Below are positions 5,655 through 13,077 of a DNA stretch of 14,129 bases, in pieces. Position numbers and translations under genes: made by a program. The notes beneath the pieces were generated by a model that did not search any database, had not been told where the DNA came from, and was given only the letters and a program-made list of their open reading frames with translations. Position 1 is the stretch's first letter, and the number at the start of each line of letters is the position of its first letter. Source of the DNA: JBFWQM01 sp050249455 (lineage in GTDB: Bacteria; Pseudomonadota; Alphaproteobacteria; MPNO01; VGEU01); the NCBI GenBank assembly GCA_050249455.1, contig JBFWQM010000146.1, positions 1 through 14,129 on the forward strand, read 5' to 3'.

Positions 5655-8401
5655 GTTCGTTTTCCCTTGGCTGCCAGGATGGCGGCGCGCACGCGGTCCG
5701 GCGTCGCCGGAACGCGGGTGATGCGCACGCCCGTCGCATGGTGGATGGCTCCCAGGATCGCCGGCGCAGTCGGGCACAGCGCGTGCTCGCCGACGCCCTT
5801 GGCGCCGTAGGGTCCGGTCGGCTCGGGGTCCTCGACCAGGATGGTGTCGATCGGCGGCACGTCGCCGAAGGTCGGGATCAGGTAGTCGTGCAGGTTCTCG
5901 GTGCGGCCGGGGATGTATTCCTCCATCAGCGCGAGGCCGAGGCCCTGCGCGACGCCGCCGTGGATCTGGCCCTCGACCTGCAGCGGGTTGAGCGAGCGGC
6001 CGACGTCGTGCGCGGCGACCACCTTCGTCACCTTGACGGTGCCGAGCTCGACGTCGACCTCGACCGCCGCGAGCTGCGCCGCGAAGCCGTAGGTCGCGTA
6101 GGGGATGCCCTGCCCCTTGTCGTCGAGCGGCGCGGTCGGCGGGTCGAAATAGCCCTCCGCCACGATCACGTCGCCGTTGTCCCGCGCCGGCAGGCGGGAC
6201 AGGTCGACCTCGTGGGCGACGCCGTTGTCGCGCACGACCAGCCGGCCCTCGCCCGGCTCGATCGTCGCGTCGGTGCCGGCATTGGCCAGCCGCAGCACCT
6301 GCGCGCGCAGCGCCTCGCCGGCGAGCTGCGCCGCCTTGCCGGAGACATAGGCTTGGCGCGAGGCCGAGGTCTTGCCGCTGTCGGGCGTGCGGTCGGTGTC
6401 GCCCCACACCAAAGCGAGTTGGCCGACCGGAATGCCGAACGCGTCGGCCGCGACCTGGGACATCGTGGTGTTGGTGCCCTGGCCGATGTCCTGCGCGCCG
6501 GAATAGAGCGTCACGGTGCCGTCGCGGGCGATGCCCATGCGCATGGTCGACGGGTTGGGCTGCGAGGTCGAGCCGCAGCCGTACCAGATCGCGCCGACGC
6601 CGACGCCGCGGCGGCGCACGCCGTCGCCGGCGGCGTTGAACGCCTCGGCTTCCGCCCGCATCTCGCGCCACGCCGGCTGCAGCGCCTCCAGGCACTGCGC
6701 CAGGCCGGCGGAGGCTTCCAGCACCTGGCCGCAGGCGGTCGCCTGTCCGGCCCGGATCGCGTTCTTCAGCCGCAGCGCCAGCGGGTCCATGCCGATCTTC
6801 TCCGCCAGCATGTCGATCAGCGCCTCATGCGCGATCGAGCACTGCGGCACGCCGAAGCCGCGGAAGGCGCCGGCCGGCGGCTCGTTGGTGAACACCGCCC
6901 GCGTCTTCGCCCGGACGTGCGGCACGAAATACGGCCCGCTGGCGTGGATCGGCACGCGGTCCTTCACCGTCAGGCCCCACGACACATAGGCGCCGGTGTT
7001 GAAGTCGCCGAAGAAGTCGAGCCCGACGAACGAGCCGTCCTTCCTGGCGCCGTAGCGCGCGGTGATGCGCGACGGATGGCGCTTGGTGGTGGAGGCCATC
7101 GACTCGATGCGGCTGTAGGTGCAGCGCACCGGCCGGTCCAGCACCCACGCGGCGAGGCCGATCAACGGCTGCACCGACAGGTCGAGCTTGCCGCCGAAGC
7201 CGCCGCCGCACGCGGTCGGGACGATGCGGACCGCCTCGTTCGGGATGCCGATGAGCTGGGCCATCTCGTCGCGGTCCATGTAGGGCGTCTGGGTGGTGAC
7301 CGCGATCTCCAGCCGGTCGCCGACCCTACGCGCCCAGCCCGCTTCCGGTTCGATATAGGCATGCTCGACGAAGGCGGTCTCGAAGCTCTCCTCCACCACC
7401 ACGTCGGCGCCGGCGAGCGCGGCATCGACCGCGCCCTTTTCGACATAGCCATAGGCCAGGATGTTGCCGGGATGGCCGGCATGGATGCGGTGCGCGCCGT
7501 CGGCGGCCGCCGCGTCGATGCCGACAAGCGCTTCGCGCGGCGCGTAGCGGATCGGCACCTCGTCGTCGGTAATGCGGTAGATGGTATCGCGGTCGCCGAC
7601 CAGCGCCACCACCGCCTCGCCGCGATAGCGCACCTCGCCCGCCGCCAACGCCGGCTGGTCCTTCACATTCGGATAGATGCCGAAGCCGTTGTTGCCCGGG
7701 ACGTCGGCCGCGGTCAGCACGCGCACCAGGCCGGGATATTTCCGGTGCAGGTCGTCGAACGACCCGAGCGTGAACGTCGCGGAGAAGTGCGGCGAGCGCA
7801 CCGCGCGCAGCCACAGCGCATCGTCGGGTGCGCGGTCGGCGCCGTAGATCTCGCGCCCGTCGAGCTTCTGCAGGCCGTCGACCTTGAGGATGCGGGCGCC
7901 CACGGCGTGCCCCGCATCGGGGGTGGGCTCCAACGGCGGCGGGCCGCGGCGGCCGGCGGCGTAGAGCACGGCGTCGACGATCTTGCGGTAGCCGGTGCAA
8001 CGGCACAGCACGCCGCCCATCGCGTCCATCGCCTCCGCCTCGGTCGGCGCAGGGTTGGACGCGAACAGCTCGGTCGCCGCCATCAGCATGCCGGGGGTGC
8101 AGATGCCGCACTGCGCGGCGTTGAACAGATGGAACGCCTCCTGCAGCCGGGCGAGGCCGTGGCCGTTGGCAAGCCCCTCGACGGTCGTGACCTGCCGCCC
8201 CGCGGCCTGCGCCGCCGGGACCATGCAGGCGCAGACCTGCCGGCCGTCGAGCAGCACGGTGCAGGCGCCGCAGTCGCCGGCGTCGCAGCCGACCTTGGTG
8301 CCGGTCAGTCCGAGGTCCTCGCGCAGGACGTGCGCCAGCCGGCGCAGCGGCGCGACCTCGACCTCGGCGGGCGTGTCGTTGACGGTGAAGGCAAGGCGCA
8401 T
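5651..8401 (-). CDS. Xanthine-dehydrogenase-family hydroxylase, fused [2Fe-2S] and molybdopterin subunit (probable nicotinate dehydrogenase)
   Basis: A 916-residue fusion. Residues 1-150 form a two-cluster ferredoxin unit: Cys39, 44, 47 and 59 (plant type), then Cys98, 101, 133 and 135. From about 165 it is a molybdopterin-cytosine-dinucleotide domain with GGGFGGK (399-405), PAGAFRGFG (509-517), QDIGQG (637-642) and the presumed catalytic Glu872 in GVGEHAL. These enzymes hydroxylate N-heterocycles with water-derived oxygen; beside hnr and ena the expected substrate is nicotinate (C6). The FeS-Mo fusion with a separate FAD subunit resembles E. coli XdhD/YgfM in layout, whereas E. barkeri nicotinate dehydrogenase has split Mo subunits. 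A TTG at 8407 would give a TTGA overlap with the upstream stop, but a GAGGG site lies 6 nt before the ATG at 8401 and touches the TTG, so I chose the ATG. Purine or another heterocycle remains possible as substrate. Confidence 0.85.
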   Translation of the reverse strand: MRLAFTVNDTPAEVEVAPLRRLAHVLREDLGLTGTKVGCDAGDCGACTVLLDGRQVCACMVPAAQAAGRQVTTVEGLANGHGLARLQEAFHLFNAAQCGICTPGMLMAATELFASNPAPTEAEAMDAMGGVLCRCTGYRKIVDAVLYAAGRRGPPPLEPTPDAGHAVGARILKVDGLQKLDGREIYGADRAPDDALWLRAVRSPHFSATFTLGSFDDLHRKYPGLVRVLTAADVPGNNGFGIYPNVKDQPALAAGEVRYRGEAVVALVGDRDTIYRITDDEVPIRYAPREALVGIDAAAADGAHRIHAGHPGNILAYGYVEKGAVDAALAGADVVVEESFETAFVEHAYIEPEAGWARRVGDRLEIAVTTQTPYMDRDEMAQLIGIPNEAVRIVPTACGGGFGGKLDLSVQPLIGLAAWVLDRPVRCTYSRIESMASTTKRHPSRITARYGARKDGSFVGLDFFGDFNTGAYVSWGLTVKDRVPIHASGPYFVPHVRAKTRAVFTNEPPAGAFRGFGVPQCSIAHEALIDMLAEKIGMDPLALRLKNAIRAGQATACGQVLEASAGLAQCLEALQPAWREMRAEAEAFNAAGDGVRRRGVGVGAIWYGCGSTSQPNPSTMRMGIARDGTVTLYSGAQDIGQGTNTTMSQVAADAFGIPVGQLALVWGDTDRTPDSGKTSASRQAYVSGKAAQLAGEALRAQVLRLANAGTDATIEPGEGRLVVRDNGVAHEVDLSRLPARDNGDVIVAEGYFDPPTAPLDDKGQGIPYATYGFAAQLAAVEVDVELGTVKVTKVVAAHDVGRSLNPLQVEGQIHGGVAQGLGLALMEEYIPGRTENLHDYLIPTFGDVPPIDTILVEDPEPTGPYGAKGVGEHALCPTAPAILGAIHHATGVRITRVPATPDRVRAAILAAKGKRT

Positions 8402-8403
8402 GG

Positions 8404-9246
8404 TCAACCCTCGCGGACGAGTTCGGCGAGCGCGCGGCGCACCAGGGTCAGCGCCGCATCGGCGCGGTAGCCGGCGGTGCCGCGCACGTCGTCGATCGGC
8501 GTCAGGACCGACAGGTGTTCCGCGGTCGCGATGCCGGCGAGTGCACCGTCAATACGCCGGCCCTGCAGCGCCTGCTCCAGCGCGCTCAGCCGCCGCGCGA
8601 CGGCCGAGCACGAGCCGACGGCGACGCGCGCCGCGGCGACCGTGCCGTCGCCGGCGCGCTCGATGACGGCCGCGACCATGGCGATCGAGATCACCAGGTA
8701 CTTGCGGGCGCCGAGCTTGAGGAAGACCGAGGAAGCGGGATGGACCGGCTTCGGCACGCGGATCGCGGTCACCATCTCGTCGGGCGCGCGCACCGTCCGG
8801 CGGTTGCCGGTAATGAAGTCCGCGACCGCCACAGTGCGCGTGCCGCGCAGCGAGGCGAGCTCCACGGCCGCATCGAGCGCGATCAGGCACGGCGCCCCGT
8901 CGGCCGCCGGCGAAGCGTTGCACAGGTTGCCGGCGACGGTGCCGGCGTTCTGCACCTGGGCGCCGCCGACCTCACGCGCCGCCTGCTGCAGGGCGCGGAA
9001 CCAGGGCGGCAGGCCGGCCCGAATCACGTCGGTCCAGGTGACCAGCGCGCCGAGGCGGAAATGGTCGCCCGAGTCGTCGATCCGGCGCAGCGCCGCGAGG
9101 CCGGTGACGTCGAGGACGTCGTCGTCCAGGGGCTTGCCGACGCGGGCGGGGTAGAAGTCCGTGCCGCCGGCGACGATGGTCAGCGGCGCGCCGGCAAGGG
9201 CCTTCAAGGCATCGTCTACGGCGGTCGGCCGTACGTAAGACCCCAT
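8404..9246 (-). CDS. FAD-binding subunit of molybdenum hydroxylase (CoxM/XdhB type)
   Basis: A 280-residue FAD subunit that passes electrons from the FeS/Mo subunit to an acceptor. Family hallmarks are VAGGTD (25-30) and NAGTVAGNLCNASPAAD (100-116), the two FAD-pyrophosphate loops, followed by the typical C-terminal domain. There is no inserted [4Fe-4S] loop of the 4-hydroxybenzoyl-CoA reductase type. Length is normal for CoxM/XdhB proteins. It is the first gene of the minus-strand operon, just behind the promoter and operator described below, and its stop lies 2 nt before the next start. The ATG at 9246 starts the family-like MGSYVRP; a GTG at 9258 would add four residues but has no Shine-Dalgarno. 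GGGAG lies 11 nt before the ATG, a slightly long spacing, so the start is not certain. The physiological acceptor cannot be read from sequence. Confidence 0.85.
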   Translation of the reverse strand: MGSYVRPTAVDDALKALAGAPLTIVAGGTDFYPARVGKPLDDDVLDVTGLAALRRIDDSGDHFRLGALVTWTDVIRAGLPPWFRALQQAAREVGGAQVQNAGTVAGNLCNASPAADGAPCLIALDAAVELASLRGTRTVAVADFITGNRRTVRAPDEMVTAIRVPKPVHPASSVFLKLGARKYLVISIAMVAAVIERAGDGTVAAARVAVGSCSAVARRLSALEQALQGRRIDGALAGIATAEHLSVLTPIDDVRGTAGYRADAALTLVRRALAELVREG

Positions 9247-9275
9247 CGGAGGCGCCACTCCCGCGCTTGCAAAAT

Positions 9276-9293
9276 TTGTTTGTATACATACAA
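9276..9293. promoter_or_regulatory. Operator-like dyad around TGTATACA
   Basis: An 18-bp imperfect palindrome, ttgtttgtatacatacaa, with 8 of 9 base pairs symmetric around the perfect core TGTATACA. It is strikingly AT-rich for this DNA and directly abuts the -10 of the minus-strand promoter, covering the expected transcription start. That is the classic position for repression. The core resembles sites bound by GntR-family catabolic repressors, but no regulator gene is in the window, so the identity of the binder is a guess. Confidence 0.65.
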
Positions 9294-9322
9294 TAACAGC
9301 CGAACCGACGCGGCCCTGTCAA
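9293..9322 (-). promoter_or_regulatory. Sigma-70-type promoter of the catabolic operon
   Basis: On the minus strand, a perfect -35 TTGACA (9322-9317), an 18-nt spacer and a -10 TGTTAT (9298-9293, 4 of 6 consensus). Transcription would begin near 9286, about 40 nt before the ATG of the FAD subunit and inside the operator-like dyad. The perfect -35 with a weak -10 suits a regulated promoter. The start site is predicted, not observed. Confidence 0.6.
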
Positions 9323-9331
9323 GCGCGGTTA

Positions 9332-9367
9332 CGCCCGAGCGGCTGCGGTGGGCCGCAGCCCCGGGCG
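9332..9367. other. GC-rich stem-loop between divergent promoters
   Basis: Inner 8-bp arms ggctgcgg/ccgcagcc (9341-9348, 9353-9360) around a 4-nt loop, plus outer 5-bp arms cgccc/gggcg (9332-9336, 9363-9367) across a small internal loop. It lies upstream of both divergent transcripts, so it is not a terminator for either. It could be a protein-binding site or a structural separator of the two promoters; no function can be assigned. Confidence 0.6.
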
Positions 9368-9369
9368 CG

Positions 9370-9401
9370 TTGGCGTTGCAAGGACGTGTGCGCTATATAT
9401 T
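9370..9401 (+). promoter_or_regulatory. Possible promoter of korAB
   Basis: TTGGCG (9370-9375), an 18-nt spacer and TATATA (9394-9399); the register TATATT (9396-9401) is an alternative with a 20-nt spacer. The TATATATT block stands out as AT-rich. Transcription would start near 9406, leaving an untranslated leader of about 120 nt before the korA ATG. I see no clear riboswitch or attenuator fold in that leader. Confidence 0.4.
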
Positions 9402-9525
9402 CACGCGGTCGTAATGCGCGTTTCGCAAGAGCCGACAAGCAACAGGGATGCAGGTCAGGGAGCGTGGATACGCCCTGCCGCCGACCAATGATCGTGAACC
9501 CCCAACATCGTAGTGGAGCCTAGCG

Positions 9526-11397
9526 ATGGCCACCCAGCTCGCGCCCACGGAACCGTCTGAACGGCCGGCGCGAAAGACGGTCGATTCAGTCGTGATCCGG
9601 TTTGCCGGCGATTCCGGCGACGGCATGCAGATCACCGGGACGCAGTTCACCCAGTCCACCGCCCTGATGGGCAACGACCTGGCGACCTTCCCCGACTTCC
9701 CGGCCGAGATCCGGGCGCCGATCGGCACTACTTACGGCGTGTCGGCATTCCAGATCAACTTTGCGTCCTACGACATCATGACCCCGGGCGATGCGCCCGA
9801 CGTGCTGGTCGCGATGAACCCCGCGGCGCTGAAGGTGCACCTGAAGGACGTGCGCAAGGGCGGCACCCTGATCCTCAACACCGGCGCGTTCAACGACCGC
9901 AACTTCCAGAAGGCCGGCTACAAATCCAATCCGCTGGATGACGGCTCGCTGTCCGGCTACCGCGTGCTTCCGATCGACATCGCCAAGATGACGCTCAACT
10001 CGGTGGAAGGCACCGGCGTCTCCCAGAAGGAGGCGGTGCGCTGCAAGAACTTCTGGGCGCTCGGGCTGATGTGCTGGATGTACGGCCGCGACCTGCAGCC
10101 GACCATCGACTGGGTCAACCGGCGGTTCGAGAAGGCGCCCGACGTGCGCGACGCCAACCTGGCCGCGCTCAAGGCCGGCCACGCCTACGGCGAGACCGCC
10201 GAGCTGGCGGGCTTCGAGTCGTTCGAGGTGCCGAAGGCCAAGTCGGCGCCGGGCGTCTACCGCGCCGTGACCGGCACGGAGGCGATCGCCTGGGGCCTCG
10301 TCGCCGGCGCGCAGAAGGCCGGGCTCAAGCTGTTCCTCGGCTCGTACCCGATCACCCCGGCGTCGTCGCTGCTGCACACGCTCGCCAACCTGAAGCAGTA
10401 CGGCGTCACCACGTTCCAGGCCGAGGACGAGATCGCGGCGGTATGCTCGGCGATCGGCGCCTCCTATGCCGGGCAGATCGGCATCACCTCGTCGTCCGGC
10501 CCCGGCGTCGCGCTGAAGACCGAGGCGATCGGGCTGGCCTTCGCGACCGAGCTGCCGCTGATCATCGTCAACAGCCAGCGCGGCGGCCCGTCCACCGGCC
10601 TGCCGACCAAGACCGAGCAGTCCGACCTCTACCAGTCGGTGTACGGCCGCAACGCCGACACGCCGGTGCCGGTGATCGCCTCGTGCACGCCGGGCGACTG
10701 CTTCTACGTCGCGGTCGAGGCGGTGCGCCTGGCCACCAAGTACATGACGCCGGTGATCCTGCTGACCGACGGCTACCTCGCCAATGCCGCCGAGCCGTGG
10801 CTGATCCCCGACGTCGATGACATCGAGCCGTTCCCGGTCTCGTTCCGCACCGACCCGGAGGGCTTCCACCCGTTCCTGCGCGACGAGAAGACGCTCGCGC
10901 GCAACTGGGCGATCCCGGGCACGCCGGGGCTGATGCACCGCATCGGCGGCATCGAGAAGGACTACGACTCGGGCCACATATCCTACGAGTCGAACAATCA
11001 CCACCGCATGACCAAGGTCCGCGCCGCCAAGGTCGACGGCATCGCCAACGACATCCCGCTGCAGAGAGTCGCGCTGGGCACCGAGAAGGGCAGGCTGGCG
11101 GTGGTCGGCTGGGGCTCGACGTTCGGGGCGATCAACCAGGCGGTGGCGCGCTCGCGCGCCGCCGGGCTTGACGTGTCGCACATCCATATCCGCCACGTCT
11201 GGCCGCTGCCGCGCAACCTCGGCGACCTGCTCAAGGGCTACGACAAGATCATCGTGCCGGAGATGAACAACGGCCAGATGGTCAACGTCCTGCGCGCGAA
11301 GTACCTGGTGCCCGCCGAAGGCATCAACCAGATCTCCGGCCAGCCGTTCAAGGTCGCCGATCTCGAGGCCGAAATCCGCTCCCGCCTGGAGAAGTGA
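9526..11397 (+). CDS. korA: 2-oxoglutarate (2-oxoacid):ferredoxin oxidoreductase, alpha subunit (gamma-alpha fusion)
   Basis: A 623-residue subunit with fused domains: an N-terminal gamma domain with FAGDSGDGM (26-34), then the alpha (pyrimidine-binding) domain from about 245 with YPITPASS (274-281), the FQAEDEIAA stretch (297-305) and SSSGPG (322-327), and a C-terminal region with VVGWGSTFG. With KorB it oxidatively decarboxylates a 2-oxoacid with CoA, yielding acyl-CoA, CO2 and reduced ferredoxin; the two-subunit form with this gamma-alpha order is typical of 2-oxoglutarate enzymes, but the substrate is inferred. The ATG has GGAG 9 nt upstream. It is divergent from the catabolic operon, sharing the 279-bp regulatory region. 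Such enzymes are also found as housekeeping TCA-cycle enzymes, so the link to nicotinate may be only positional. Confidence 0.9.
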   Translation: MATQLAPTEPSERPARKTVDSVVIRFAGDSGDGMQITGTQFTQSTALMGNDLATFPDFPAEIRAPIGTTYGVSAFQINFASYDIMTPGDAPDVLVAMNPAALKVHLKDVRKGGTLILNTGAFNDRNFQKAGYKSNPLDDGSLSGYRVLPIDIAKMTLNSVEGTGVSQKEAVRCKNFWALGLMCWMYGRDLQPTIDWVNRRFEKAPDVRDANLAALKAGHAYGETAELAGFESFEVPKAKSAPGVYRAVTGTEAIAWGLVAGAQKAGLKLFLGSYPITPASSLLHTLANLKQYGVTTFQAEDEIAAVCSAIGASYAGQIGITSSSGPGVALKTEAIGLAFATELPLIIVNSQRGGPSTGLPTKTEQSDLYQSVYGRNADTPVPVIASCTPGDCFYVAVEAVRLATKYMTPVILLTDGYLANAAEPWLIPDVDDIEPFPVSFRTDPEGFHPFLRDEKTLARNWAIPGTPGLMHRIGGIEKDYDSGHISYESNNHHRMTKVRAAKVDGIANDIPLQRVALGTEKGRLAVVGWGSTFGAINQAVARSRAAGLDVSHIHIRHVWPLPRNLGDLLKGYDKIIVPEMNNGQMVNVLRAKYLVPAEGINQISGQPFKVADLEAEIRSRLEK

Positions 11398-11398
11398 G

Positions 11399-12427
11399 AT
11401 GAACGTCGAAACCCCGATTTCGAAACTGAAGCCCGACGACTACGCCTCCGACCAGGACGTGCGCTGGTGCCCGGGCTGCGGCGACTACGCGATCCTGAAG
11501 GCCGTCCACAAGGCGCTGGCCGACATCCAGGCCTCGATCGACAAGACGGTGTTCATCTCCGGCATCGGCTGCGCCGCCCGGTTCCCCTACTACATGGCGA
11601 CCTACGGCTTCCACACGATCCACGGCCGCGCGCCAGCGATCGCGACCGGCGCCAAGCTCGCCAACCCCGACCTCGACATCTGGGTCGTAATGGGCGACGG
11701 CGACGCGCTGTCGATCGGCGGCAACCACACGCTGCACGCCATCCGGCGCAACATCGACCTGCAGCTCCTGATGTTCAACAACGCGATCTACGGCCTGACC
11801 AAGGGGCAGTACTCGCCGACCTCGCGGGTCGGCACCCGCTCGCCATCGACGCCGCAGGGCTCGGTCGACGCGCCGGTTAATGGGCTGCTGTTCGCGCTCG
11901 GCGCCGGCGCCCGCTTCGTCGCGCGGTCCTATGACGTGAACCAGAAGCACCTGCCGGAGATGCTCAAGCGCGCGCACGCCCACAAGGGCGCGTCGTTCGT
12001 CGAGATCCTGCAGAACTGCATCGTCTACAACGACGGCGCGTTCGGCAGCATCACCGAGAAGGCGGCCGTGCAGGAGCGCCAGATCGTGCTGGAGCACGGC
12101 AAGAAGCTGACCTTCGGCAAGGACGGCAAGAAGGGCCTGCGCATGAAGCCGGGTGGCTTCGAGCTCGAGGCAGTGACGATCGGCGAGAACGGCGTCAGCG
12201 AGGCCGACATCCTGGCCCACGACGAGACCAACCGGATGCTGGCGCTGATGCTGGCCGCGATGGACTCGCCGGACCTGCCGGTCGCGATGGGCGTCATCTA
12301 CTGCAACCCGGCCGAGCCCTACGACGCCGCCGTGCACAAGCAGCTCGCCGAGGTCAAGGCGAAGACCCCGGCCTCCAGCCTCAACGCGCTGCTGCGCCGC
12401 GGCAACACCTGGACCGTGAACGCATAG
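11399..12427 (+). CDS. korB: 2-oxoglutarate (2-oxoacid):ferredoxin oxidoreductase, beta subunit
   Basis: A 342-residue thiamine-diphosphate subunit. The cofactor motif is GDGDALSIGGNH (99-110) followed by NNAIYGLTKGQYSPTS (127-142). Four Cys in the places expected for the proximal [4Fe-4S] cluster are Cys24 and Cys27 (WCPGCGDY), Cys58 (GIGCAARF) and Cys207 (LQNCIVYND). Length and order match KorB. It starts one base after the korA stop, with its Shine-Dalgarno (GGAGAAG) inside the korA 3' end, so the two are made together. No extra ferredoxin subunit gene follows, so the electron acceptor must be encoded elsewhere. A terminator-like hairpin lies 26 nt after the stop. Confidence 0.92.
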   Translation: MNVETPISKLKPDDYASDQDVRWCPGCGDYAILKAVHKALADIQASIDKTVFISGIGCAARFPYYMATYGFHTIHGRAPAIATGAKLANPDLDIWVVMGDGDALSIGGNHTLHAIRRNIDLQLLMFNNAIYGLTKGQYSPTSRVGTRSPSTPQGSVDAPVNGLLFALGAGARFVARSYDVNQKHLPEMLKRAHAHKGASFVEILQNCIVYNDGAFGSITEKAAVQERQIVLEHGKKLTFGKDGKKGLRMKPGGFELEAVTIGENGVSEADILAHDETNRMLALMLAAMDSPDLPVAMGVIYCNPAEPYDAAVHKQLAEVKAKTPASSLNALLRRGNTWTVNA

Positions 12428-12453
12428 GCGCGTCCGGCCGACGAAGGATGCCA

Positions 12454-12478
12454 AGGGGCGGACCTGAGGTCCGCCCCT
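12454..12478. terminator. Terminator-like hairpin between convergent genes
   Basis: An 11-bp perfect stem (aggggcggacc 12454-12464, ggtccgcccct 12468-12478) with a 3-nt loop, placed between the 3' ends of korB and the minus-strand VOC gene. It could end both transcripts. There is no T-run on either side, so efficiency is uncertain. The sequence also resembles a common intergenic palindrome of alphaproteobacteria, as I recall it. Confidence 0.6.
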
Positions 12479-12520
12479 ACGCGTTTCGGCGCCCCATCGT
12501 CCTGCCGCCGGATCGGGAGG

Positions 12521-12901
12521 TCACAGGGGCGCCGGCTGGAACAGCTCGACCAGATTTCCCGACGGATCGACCAGCAGCACCTGGGCGCCGCCCGGCCCCC
12601 TGACGACGTCGTTGCGGAACCGGACCCCGGCGGCGCGCAGCCGCGCGACCTCGGCGGCCAGGTCGTCCACGATCAGGTGGATGCGGTTCCAGCCGCCGGG
12701 GCCGGGCCGTTCGCCGTCCGCCATCGGCTGCCCGGCCGAGCTGCGCGGCCCGCTGAGCAAGAGCCGCAGCGCGCCGCGCTGCACGTCGGCGAAGGCCGGC
12801 GCATAGTTGGTCAGCGGCGTGAAGCCGAGATGCGTCGTGTACCAGGCGAAGGCCGCTTCGACATCATCCACGATGTAGCGGACGCTGACTGTCTCCGACA
12901 T
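12521..12901 (-). CDS. VOC (glyoxalase/bleomycin-resistance fold) protein
   Basis: A 126-residue single VOC unit: VRYIVDDVEAAFAWYTTHLGF (7-27) in the first beta-alpha-beta module, NRIHLIVDDLAAEVARL (72-88) and VLLVDPSGNLVELFQP (108-123) in the second. His75 and Glu119 fit two of the usual metal ligands; the first-module ligand position holds Arg8 instead of His, so metal binding may be incomplete. This type includes glyoxalase-like, dioxygenase-like and resistance proteins, and the substrate is not predictable. The ATG at 12901 has GGAGG 5 nt upstream, and a longer reading frame beyond it lacks support. It is oriented against korAB and divergent from the ferredoxin reductase gene, and seems unrelated to the catabolic operon. 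Confidence 0.8.
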   Translation of the reverse strand: MSETVSVRYIVDDVEAAFAWYTTHLGFTPLTNYAPAFADVQRGALRLLLSGPRSSAGQPMADGERPGPGGWNRIHLIVDDLAAEVARLRAAGVRFRNDVVRGPGGAQVLLVDPSGNLVELFQPAPL

Positions 12902-12989
12902 TCCATCCTCCGATCGTCCCGGCGATGTTCGAAGGCTAGGCGCCCGGCCGGGTCGAGGCAAACGCCGCGGCGACCGCGGGCGGCCGCGC

Positions 12990-13017
12990 TTGATGCGCCG
13001 GCCCTATCCGCTATCAT
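12990..13017 (+). promoter_or_regulatory. Probable promoter of the ferredoxin reductase gene
   Basis: TTGATG (12990-12995), a 16-nt spacer and TATCAT (13012-13017, 5 of 6 consensus). It predicts a start near 13024 and a leader of about 54 nt to the ATG at 13078. This suggests the reductase gene is transcribed separately from korAB. Confidence 0.5.
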
Positions 13018-13077
13018 CGCGGGCAAGACAAGGCATCGGCAACGGAAGTGGCGCCACGCGCCGCATGGGAGGCTTCC

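Noticed and set aside
8402..8407. TTG start giving a TTGA overlap for the FeS-Mo subunit
   Set aside because: The GAGGG site touches this TTG but is well placed for the ATG at 8401, so the ATG was preferred.
5630..8470. 946-codon plus-strand open frame opposite the molybdoenzyme
   Set aside because: A GC-driven mirror frame; its composition is highly repetitive (Arg, Ala, Val, Asp, His) and it has no domain, whereas the opposite strand has all family motifs.
9414..9491. Small ORF of 25 codons in the korA leader, possible leader peptide
   Set aside because: There is no clear Shine-Dalgarno, no run of a regulatory amino acid and no attenuator-like fold nearby; it is within chance for a 120-nt leader.
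9586..11196. 536-codon minus-strand open frame opposite korA
   Set aside because: Antisense shadow of korA with no motifs and Arg/Asp/Val-rich composition.
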